From Janthinobacterium sp. PAMC25594 (lineage in GTDB: Bacteria > Pseudomonadota > Gammaproteobacteria > Burkholderiales > Burkholderiaceae_D): DNA of 64,000 bases. The stretch lies in assembly GCF_019443505.1 (NCBI RefSeq), contig NZ_CP080377.1, positions 4,340,001-4,404,000 of the forward strand, read 5' to 3'. Shown here piece by piece: positions 57,062-64,000 of this stretch (the first letter of the stretch is position 1; each line of letters begins with the position of its first letter). Below the pieces are notes generated by a model. The model had not been told where the DNA came from and searched no databases. It saw only the letters and a list, made by a program, of their open reading frames with translations. The translations under genes and the position numbers were made by a program.

Positions 57062-57637
57062 TTAATCGGCCTTGATGGCTTCCACCTGGATGGCCAGTTT
57101 GACTTCCGGCGAGAATGCCGGCATGCCGTAGTTCAGGCCAAAGTCGCTGCGCTTGAATTCCGCGCTTGCATCGGCGCCGCACACTTCACGCTTGTAGCGC
57201 GGGTGCATGATGCACTTGAATTTGCTCACGTTCAATTTGACGGGCTTGGTCACGCCCAGCAGGGTCAGTTCGCCATCGACTTCCACCAGCTGATCGCCGT
57301 TGAACTTGAACGACTTGCTCTTGTAGGTGATAGCCGGGAATTTTTCCACATTGAACATGTCCGCTTTTTTCGCGTGCGTGTTCATGGCGTCGAGGCCGAA
57401 ATCGATCGAATCGGCATCGATGACCAGGTCCAGGCTGCCCGTCTTGGCGGCGCGGTCCAGGGTCACGGTTCCCTTGGTCTTGTTGAACTTGCCGCGCCAG
57501 ACGGACATGCCCATGTGATCGGCTTCAAAGCTGGGGAAAGTGTGCGTCGGGTCGAGGTTGTAGGTGTCGGTGGCGGCCATGGCCGAACCCGCGCCGGCGG
57601 CTGCCAGCACGGCGATCATCAAGTGTGAAAATTTCAT
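57062..57637 (-). CDS. YceI-family periplasmic protein (distal copy)
   Basis: A 191-residue YceI lipocalin-like beta-barrel that binds polyisoprenoid-type ligands in family members. Signal peptide MKFSHLMIAVLAAAGAGSAMA; DPTHTFPSFEADHMGMSVWRG is the family N-terminal segment. Two cysteines (FKCIMHP, EVCGADA) may form a disulphide; the other YceI protein here lacks them. It follows the second yceI gene after 139 bp that contain a palindromic repeat. Probably in the cytochrome b561 operon. Confidence 0.93.
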   Translation of the reverse strand: MKFSHLMIAVLAAAGAGSAMAATDTYNLDPTHTFPSFEADHMGMSVWRGKFNKTKGTVTLDRAAKTGSLDLVIDADSIDFGLDAMNTHAKKADMFNVEKFPAITYKSKSFKFNGDQLVEVDGELTLLGVTKPVKLNVSKFKCIMHPRYKREVCGADASAEFKRSDFGLNYGMPAFSPEVKLAIQVEAIKAD

Positions 57638-57677
57638 GCAGATCCTAAAGTTGAACAGGTTGTGGGGTTGTTTTTGG

Positions 57678-57780
57678 TAACGCCTGAAAAACGTTCAGGA
57701 CAAGGCGCCTTGCCGAAGGCAGTGCGAATAGCACGACGAGGCAAGAGCAACGCAGTCATGGACGTTTTCTCAGGTGTTAT
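57678..57780. repeat. Palindromic dispersed element, copy A
   Basis: Inverted arms TAACGCCTGAAAAACG at 57678 and its near complement at 57761-57779 (one bulge, two mismatches); inside are CAAGGCGCC, GCAGTGCGA and AACGCAG segments shared with the copy at 45755. The outer edge coincides with the stop codon of the upstream YceI gene (57777-57779). Confidence 0.7.
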
Positions 57781-58331
57781 TGCGCGGCGACGTGGAATTT
57801 GATGGTGACTTCATCCGCAACCATGCTCGTGTCTTTCCACTCGCCTTCGCCGATGTTGTAGGTCAGGCGCTTGATCGGCAGGGCGCCATCAAACGCATAT
57901 TTTCCGCCGTCGGCTTTCACCGTCAGGGGGAAAGTCACGTCGGTGGTCTTGCCTTTGATGCTCAGCTTGCCCGTCACCGTCAGCTTGCCCGCACCGGCCG
58001 CCTTGATGCTGCTCGAGACAAAGGTGGCTTTCGGGAACTGGGCCGAATTGAACCATTCTTTCTTCGCCACTTCCTTGTTGTACTCGGGGTCGCCGATATC
58101 GATGCTGGCCGTCTCGATGTCCACCGACGCCTTCGAGGCGTCCGGCGTGGCCGGGTTGTAATCGATGGCGATATTGAATTTCTTGAACTTCGCTTCCACG
58201 GGCACGTTCATTTGCTTGAACACGGCCGACACGCTGGTCTTGGCGGGATCGACTTTCAGCAGAGTGGCGGCGGTGGCGGCCACGGACAGGCCCAGCAGGG
58301 AAGCGAGGACGATGCGTTGGGTGGTTTTCAT
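57777..58331 (-). CDS. YceI-family periplasmic protein (proximal copy)
   Basis: A 184-residue YceI with signal peptide MKTTQRIVLASLLGLSVAATA. Typical strands include VEAKFKKFNIAIDY, ASVDIETASIDIG and KLSIKGKTTDVTFPL. It follows cytochrome b561 by 39 bp, the well-known yceJ-yceI pairing. Its stop codon lies at the edge of the palindromic element, so the last codon boundary may have been set by insertion. Confidence 0.93.
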   Translation of the reverse strand: MKTTQRIVLASLLGLSVAATAATLLKVDPAKTSVSAVFKQMNVPVEAKFKKFNIAIDYNPATPDASKASVDIETASIDIGDPEYNKEVAKKEWFNSAQFPKATFVSSSIKAAGAGKLTVTGKLSIKGKTTDVTFPLTVKADGGKYAFDGALPIKRLTYNIGEGEWKDTSMVADEVTIKFHVAAQ

Positions 58332-58370
58332 CTTGTTTTTTCCTGTGTTTCAGTGAGCAAGGGGAGGACG

Positions 58371-58895
58371 TTATGGCAGCATGCGCTTGAGGACGCCATC
58401 GCGGTCGATGAACTGGTGCTTCAGCGCCGCCAGCACATGGGCGGCCACGGCGGCGGCCATCGTCATGTTCAGAACATAATGAATCTCTTTTAAAAGTGGC
58501 TTAAGTTCCGGGTTCGGCGCCATGATGACCGGCAGCTGGAACAGGCCCAGATAGACCACCGGCACGCCGGCGGCCAGGGTGTACAGGTAGCCGGAGATGG
58601 GCACGGCGAAGATCAGGATGTACAGCAGCACGTGCATGGCATCGGCCGCCTTCTTTTGCCAGACAACCATGCTGGCCGGGTGCGGCGGCGGCACGTTGGC
58701 CTTGCGCCACAGCAGGCGGATGGCGGCGATGGCTAGCACGGTCACACCCAGCCATTTGTGCCAGGAGAAATATTTGAGTTTGGTGGGCGTCAGGCCGGGA
58801 ATGTCCGTCATGACCAGGCCCATGACAAAGGCGCTGATGATCAGCAGGGCAGTCAGCCAGTGCAGGATGATGGCGGTGGTGGTGTAGCGTTGCAT
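58371..58895 (-). CDS. Cytochrome b561 family protein (YceJ/CybB-like)
   Basis: A 174-residue di-haem inner-membrane protein with four helices. Candidate haem-ligand histidines are H12, H46, H88, H139 and H153, matching the helix positions of E. coli CybB, a superoxide:ubiquinone oxidoreductase. First gene of a minus-strand operon with two yceI genes. Likely electron transfer between quinone and a periplasmic partner. Confidence 0.92.
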   Translation of the reverse strand: MQRYTTTAIILHWLTALLIISAFVMGLVMTDIPGLTPTKLKYFSWHKWLGVTVLAIAAIRLLWRKANVPPPHPASMVVWQKKAADAMHVLLYILIFAVPISGYLYTLAAGVPVVYLGLFQLPVIMAPNPELKPLLKEIHYVLNMTMAAAVAAHVLAALKHQFIDRDGVLKRMLP

Positions 58896-59000
58896 CGGCG
58901 GCTTTCTTGAAAGTAGTACGCATTAGGACTAATTCGGCCTAATATACCAAAGAAAAGCAAATTGCGCTGCGTGCTGCAGATTCTACAAGAAAGACTGCCG

Positions 59001-59046
59001 GAAAAACCGCGGGGCGGCCAGCATTTGTGTGCTGGCCGCCCCGCGG
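59001..59046 (-). terminator. Strong terminator after purB
   Basis: A perfect 17-bp stem (59007-59023 with 59030-59046; CCGCGGGGCGGCCAGCA) and a six-base loop, with TTTTT following on the minus strand. Confidence 0.93.
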
Positions 59047-59081
59047 GAGTGGATCTGCTTGATCCAGGTGCAGAGTGTGGC

Positions 59082-60476
<1,395 letters not shown>

Positions 60477-60700
60477 TTAAAGAAACGGTTGGCGTGTGGC
60501 GCGCGGGGAGGGCAGGGCTATTGCAATACAGCAACACTGACGGCGCCACAGTAAAGGGCGATTTTACCACCGCTGGCCGCTGGCCAGCCGTCCGTCGGCG
60601 GCGGATGGCCCCCATTTTGGCTGAATCCGGCCCCGATGCGGCGTGCCTGCCACACCCCGGGGACCGCCAGGCGCATGCTGCCAAACGCCGCTGCCGCCGA

Positions 60701-60709
60701 TGCTATACT
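60701..60709 (+). promoter_or_regulatory. Extended -10 promoter for the GST-LacI pair
   Basis: TGCTATACT, an extended -10, 30 bp before ATG 60739 in the 277-bp divergent gap with purB. No clear -35. Confidence 0.5.
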
Positions 60710-60738
60710 GCTTGCTGCTCCCTTACCTTAAAGTACCT

Positions 60739-61353
60739 ATGAAACTGATCGGTTCCCTCGCCAGCCCGTATGTCCGCAAAGCCCGTATCGTGCTGGCGGA
60801 AAAAAAGCTCGACTATGTCTTCGAGCTGGAAAACGTGTGGGTGCCGGAAACCCGCATCGCCCAGGCCAATCCCCTGGGCAAGGTGCCCTGCCTGGTGATG
60901 GAGGATGGCAGCACGCTGATCGATTCGAAAGTCATCGTCGAATACCTCGACACGCTCACGCCCGTGTGCAAGCTGCTGCCGGCTGGCGGCAATGGCCGCG
61001 AGCGGGCCGATATCAAGAACTGGGAAGCGCTGGCCGACGGCATCCTCGACGCGGGCGTGCTGGTGCGCCTGGAGCGCACGCAGCGCCCGCCGGAGCAGCA
61101 AAGCGCGGCCTGGATCGCGCGCCAGCTCGACAAAATCACGCTGGGTCTGGCCGCGCTAGAGGCGCGCCTGGGCGAGAGCGCGTATTGCGCCGGCCGCAAC
61201 TACACCCTGGCCGACGTGGCTGTGGGCTGCGCGCTGGGCTGGCTCAGCTTCCGTTTCCCGGAAATCGACTGGCGCGCCGAGCATCCCGCGCTGGCGCGCC
61301 TGTTCGACAAACTGTCCGAGCGGCCATCGTTCAAGGACACCGTGCCGCAGTGA
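60739..61353 (+). CDS. Glutathione S-transferase (second copy)
   Basis: A 204-residue GST with N-terminal KLIGSLASPYVRKARIVL, where the Ser is in the catalytic area, cis-Pro segment GKVPCLVMEDG, and DSKVIVEYLDTL for the glutathione gamma-glutamyl group. It is similar in layout to the YibF-type GSTs. ATG 60739 is preferred to the upstream open frame because of the promoter position and family start. The LacI regulator begins seven bases after the stop, so they may share a message. Confidence 0.9.
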   Translation: MKLIGSLASPYVRKARIVLAEKKLDYVFELENVWVPETRIAQANPLGKVPCLVMEDGSTLIDSKVIVEYLDTLTPVCKLLPAGGNGRERADIKNWEALADGILDAGVLVRLERTQRPPEQQSAAWIARQLDKITLGLAALEARLGESAYCAGRNYTLADVAVGCALGWLSFRFPEIDWRAEHPALARLFDKLSERPSFKDTVPQ

Positions 61354-61360
61354 GCGTACG

Positions 61361-62389
61361 ATGAACGGTACCGATTCAAAGGCGCAACAACGCCTGCAGA
61401 TGGCCGATATCGCGCGCCTGGCCGGCGTGTCCACGTCTACCGTGTCGCGCGCGCTGAGCGGCAGTTCGCTGGTCAATGAAGAGACGCGCGCACGCGTCAT
61501 CGCGCTGGCCCGTTCGCTCAAGTATTCCATCAATATCGGCGCGCAAAACCTGCGCCTGAAACAGAACCGCACGGTCGGCGTGGTGGTGCCGTATGACGCG
61601 GCCACGCGCCAGCACCTGTCCGATCCTTTTTTCCTCAGCATGCTGGGCAGCCTGGCCGATGCGCTGACGGAGCAGGGCTTCGACATGCTCATTTCGCGCG
61701 TGGATGCCGAAACGCTCGATGCGGCCGCCCAATCCTTCGATAGCGGCCGCGTGATCGGCATCATCCTGATCGGCCAGTGGCGCCACCATGAACAACTGAA
61801 CCAGCTGGCCGCGCGCCAGGTACCCATCGTCGTGTGGGGCGCGCAATTGCCGCAGCAGCTGTATTGCACCGTCGGCGGCGACAACGTCGCCGGCGGCAGG
61901 CTGGCGACGGAACACTTGCTGGCGGCGGGGCGCACGCGCATCGCCTTCTTTGGCGACGCCAAGCTGCCCGAAGTGGCGCAGCGCCACCAGGGCTATGCGC
62001 AGGCGCTGGCCGCGCAGGGGCTGGCGCCCGACCCGCAGCTGTATGTGGCCGGCTCCTTCCTGCCGCAGGGCGGCGCGACGGACGTGCAGGAACTGCTGGA
62101 CCGCCACCTGCCGTTCGACGCCATCTTTGCCTGCAGCGACTTGCTGGCCATGAGCGCCATCAGCGCCCTGCGCGCGCGCGGCTTGGCCGTGCCGGAACAG
62201 GTGGCCGTGGTCGGCTACGACGATATCGAACTGGCCGCGTATTTCCATCCGCCGCTGACCACCGTGCGCCAGCCGATCCGCGCCGCCGGGCGCGCGCTGG
62301 TGGCCTCGCTGCTGGCGCTGGTCGACGGCGCGCCTGCGCCATCCCGGCAATTGCCAACCGAGCTGATCGTGCGTGCTTCGGGCCGCTGA
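61361..62389 (+). CDS. LacI-family transcriptional regulator
   Basis: A 342-residue regulator: helix-turn-helix at about residues 14-33 (MADIARLAGVSTSTVSRAL), hinge helix ENTRARV-like segment, and a periplasmic-binding-protein-like sensor domain ending in DDIELAAYFHPPLTTVRQP. Two LacI-type palindromes with central CG lie between it and the downstream TonB-dependent receptor, which it probably controls. The inducer is likely a sugar; its identity is unknown. Confidence 0.93.
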   Translation: MNGTDSKAQQRLQMADIARLAGVSTSTVSRALSGSSLVNEETRARVIALARSLKYSINIGAQNLRLKQNRTVGVVVPYDAATRQHLSDPFFLSMLGSLADALTEQGFDMLISRVDAETLDAAAQSFDSGRVIGIILIGQWRHHEQLNQLAARQVPIVVWGAQLPQQLYCTVGGDNVAGGRLATEHLLAAGRTRIAFFGDAKLPEVAQRHQGYAQALAAQGLAPDPQLYVAGSFLPQGGATDVQELLDRHLPFDAIFACSDLLAMSAISALRARGLAVPEQVAVVGYDDIELAAYFHPPLTTVRQPIRAAGRALVASLLALVDGAPAPSRQLPTELIVRASGR

Positions 62390-62408
62390 GGCGCGCATTG
62401 TCTCTTGT

Positions 62409-62424
62409 TTGCAACCGATTGCAA
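62409..62424. promoter_or_regulatory. LacI-type operator O1 (upstream)
   Basis: TTGCAACCGATTGCAA, a palindrome apart from one position and nearly identical to O2; starts 20 bp after the regulator's stop. Confidence 0.75.
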
Positions 62425-62446
62425 TAAACTCAAATTTATCCGTTTA

Positions 62447-62473
62447 TTTTCATGCTGTGCCGCAGCATGAAAA
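62447..62473. repeat. 11-bp-arm palindrome between the operators
   Basis: TTTTCATGCTG, loop TGCCG, CAGCATGAAAA: a perfect inverted repeat. Not followed by a T-run, so not a usual terminator; it may be a protein site or the 3' end of the regulator's message. Confidence 0.6.
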
Positions 62474-62566
62474 CCCTCGTATTCGCCTCAAATTCCCCAT
62501 ATTTATCCCCGTTTCACCCGTAAAATTCTCTTAAAAACAACAATATTTTCATGTTGCAGCGCTAGA

Positions 62567-62582
62567 TTGCAATCGATTGCAA
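62567..62582. promoter_or_regulatory. LacI-type operator O2 (promoter-proximal)
   Basis: TTGCAATCGATTGCAA, a perfect 16-bp palindrome with the central CG typical of LacI/GalR sites. Its right half doubles as the -35 of the receptor promoter. Confidence 0.82.
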
Positions 62583-62605
62583 TAAATTCTTATTCGTTGA
62601 ATAAT
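62577..62605 (+). promoter_or_regulatory. Promoter of the TonB-dependent receptor
   Basis: TTGCAA (62577-62582), exactly 17 bp, AATAAT (62600-62605). The -35 lies in operator O2, so repressor and RNA polymerase would compete. Confidence 0.65.
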
Positions 62606-62660
62606 GACGTACCGGCTCAGCCAGCGCGCCACGGCATGCAGCGGCCAGGACTCATAACAA

Positions 62661-62682
62661 GCCGATACCTCGATGTATCGGC
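62661..62682 (+). promoter_or_regulatory. Hairpin in the receptor leader
   Basis: GCCGATAC-CTCGAT-GTATCGGC, a perfect eight-pair stem ending 11 bp before the GGAGA ribosome site. It could affect message stability or translation. Confidence 0.5.
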
Positions 62683-62701
62683 ATACAACACTGGAGACAA
62701 G

Positions 62702-64000
62702 ATGAAGACACGTACTGCTCAACGCGGCTGCATGGCCGCAGCCGTCGCCCTGGCCATGCTGCAATTGGGCGCCGCCCAGGCGCAATCGGCCGGCGACACC
62801 GCCAGCGCCGCCCCCGCCGATGGCCTGAACCTGGAACGCATCGTGGTCACGGGCAGCACCGGCGGCACGTCGAAAATGAAATCGAGCAATTCCGTCAGCA
62901 GCATGGAACTCGACACCATCCTGCACAACGCGCCGACCAGCGCCGCCGAAGTCCTGCGCTCGGTGCCGGGCTTGCGGGCCGAATCCTCGGGCGGTGAAGG
63001 CAATGCCAACATCACCGTGCGCGGCTTGCCCATTTCCGCCGGCGGCGCGCGCTATGTGCAGATCCAGGAGGACGGCTTGCCGGTGCTGCAGTTCGGCGAC
63101 TTCAACTTCACCACGCCCGACAGCTTCGTGAAAATCGATTCCACGCTGGACCACCTGGAAGTGGTGCGCGGCGGTTCGGCCTCCACCCTGGCCACCAATT
63201 CGCCGGGCGGCATCATCAATTTCATCAGCAAGAATGGCAAGGAGCAGGGTGGCAGCGTGGCCATCAGCCGCGGCCTGGGCTACGACCAGACGCGCGTGGA
63301 CTTCGATTACGGCGCGCCGGTTTCGGAGCGCACGCGCTTCTTCATCGGCGGCTCCTGGCGCACGGGCGAAGGCATCCGCCACAGTGGCGTCAACAGCGAA
63401 AAGGGCGGCCAGATTCGCGGCAATGTCACGCATGAATTCGACAGCGGCTTCGTGCGCCTGTCGTTCAAGCACCTCGACGACCAGTCGCCCACGGCCTTGC
63501 CGGTGCCGGTCAGCGTGCGCAATGGCCGCATCACGGAAATCGCCGGCATCGACCCGCGCAAGGCCAGTTTCTATTCGCCGTACTGGGTGCCCGACATGGT
63601 GCTGAACAAGGATAACCAGCGCGTGGCCACCCGCGTCAACGACGGCTTGCACGTCAAAAGCGATACCGTGGGCCTGGAAGCGTCGTTCAAGCTGGGGCAG
63701 GGCTGGAGCGTGAGCGAAAACTTCCGCTACGCCGACAATTCGGGCCGCTTCACGGGCGTGTTCCCGTCGAATAACGGCAGCGACGGCAGCTATGTGTTTG
63801 CCAGCGGCCCGAATCAGGGCAAGCCCTACACGGGCCGCGCGTTTTCCGCCGTGGTGTTCAATACCTCGATCGACGACGCCAGCAATACCCTGAGCGACAC
63901 CAAGCTGGCCAAGACTTTCGTGCTTGACAGCGGCAAGCTGACCACCACGGCCGGCCTGTACCTGTCGCAGCAAAAGCTGGGCCTGACCTGGAACTTCAAT
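62702..64000 (+). CDS. TonB-dependent outer-membrane receptor, 3'-truncated by window edge
   Basis: The frame runs open for 433 codons to the last base, so only the N-terminal part is visible. Signal peptide MKTRTAQRGCMAAAVALAMLQ... ending AQAQ; a TonB-box-like ERIVVTG; then the plug domain with SAAEVLRSVPGLRAESSGGEG, ITVRGLPIS, and GGIINFISKNG before the first barrel strands. GGAGA at 62693 precedes ATG. Placement behind a LacI regulator suggests a carbohydrate rather than siderophore substrate. Confidence 0.92.
   Translation, partial: MKTRTAQRGCMAAAVALAMLQLGAAQAQSAGDTASAAPADGLNLERIVVTGSTGGTSKMKSSNSVSSMELDTILHNAPTSAAEVLRSVPGLRAESSGGEGNANITVRGLPISAGGARYVQIQEDGLPVLQFGDFNFTTPDSFVKIDSTLDHLEVVRGGSASTLATNSPGGIINFISKNGKEQGGSVAISRGLGYDQTRVDFDYGAPVSERTRFFIGGSWRTGEGIRHSGVNSEKGGQIRGNVTHEFDSGFVRLSFKHLDDQSPTALPVPVSVRNGRITEIAGIDPRKASFYSPYWVPDMVLNKDNQRVATRVNDGLHVKSDTVGLEASFKLGQGWSVSENFRYADNSGRFTGVFPSNNGSDGSYVFASGPNQGKPYTGRAFSAVVFNTSIDDASNTLSDTKLAKTFVLDSGKLTTTAGLYLSQQKLGLTWNFN

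Larger units (their letters stand above)
62390..62701. other. Intergenic regulatory region, 312 bp, AT-rich
   Basis: It contains two LacI-type operators, a promoter, an 11-bp-arm palindrome and a leader hairpin, each listed separately. No gene is supported. Confidence 0.75.

Overview
The window is a 64-kb chromosomal segment of a high-GC betaproteobacterium. Gene order and families (queA-tgt-yajC-secD-secF, a Pseudomonas-type ArgR with a full arginine succinyltransferase pathway, tandem YceI genes with cytochrome b561) fit Burkholderiales, most likely Oxalobacteraceae such as Janthinobacterium or a close relative. That placement is inferred from overall character, not from a marker-gene comparison. 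Almost all sequence is coding, and most genes are core metabolism or accessory catabolism. I see no rRNA, tRNA, CRISPR array, prophage or complete insertion sequence. The only mobile-type gene is a REP-associated tyrosine transposase (RAYT).

Layout. 1-6765: the 3' part of an ATM1-type ABC exporter, then a glutamate/aspartate ABC importer operon (gltI-J-K-L) followed by an exported amidohydrolase. 6915-11146: pyrC, a DUF3025 gene, a Gfo/Idh/MocA oxidoreductase, an MFS carrier and a 41-residue membrane miniprotein whose start overlaps the MFS stop. 11177-12020: REP-type repeats around a RAYT gene. 12020-20164: recG, divergent from queA-tgt-yajC-secD-secF. 20178-24443: a ClpP-like periplasmic protein, a WYL regulator, a glutathione transferase, a possible small RNA, a 54-codon ORF, an HDOD protein, a 94-residue protein and a MarR regulator.

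24575-37815 is the main catabolic block. An AraC-type ArgR is followed by astC, aruF, aruG, astD, astB, a 1569-residue NAD-glutamate dehydrogenase, and astE. Together they would convert arginine through succinylarginine and succinylglutamate to glutamate and on to 2-oxoglutarate. A tandem ArgR-like site sits just upstream of a TATAAT box before astC. Downstream, 37964-43933 carries DUF2167, DUF1993, a glycine-zipper protein, an Old Yellow Enzyme, an ABC-F ATPase and a RidA-family protein. 44063-56318 is rich in amino-acid and peptide functions: two amino-acid permeases, an S9 peptidase, an FUSC membrane protein, an M14 carboxypeptidase and an S46 dipeptidyl-peptidase. 56626-60461, all on the minus strand, holds a GlsB/YeaQ protein, two YceI proteins, cytochrome b561 and purB. 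60739 to the end has a glutathione transferase, a LacI-type regulator and a TonB-dependent receptor that runs off the window. Two palindromic LacI-type operators 158 bp apart lie between the last two genes.

No clearly new defence or biosynthetic system is visible. The best leads are small-scale: 55-bp tandem repeats whose last unit contains the RAYT start codon; a family of about 100-bp palindromic elements seen three times, one ending on a gene's stop codon; glutamate dehydrogenase placed inside the ast gene set; the two-operator LacI/receptor region; a possibly leaderless HDOD mRNA; and two unlisted mini-ORFs.
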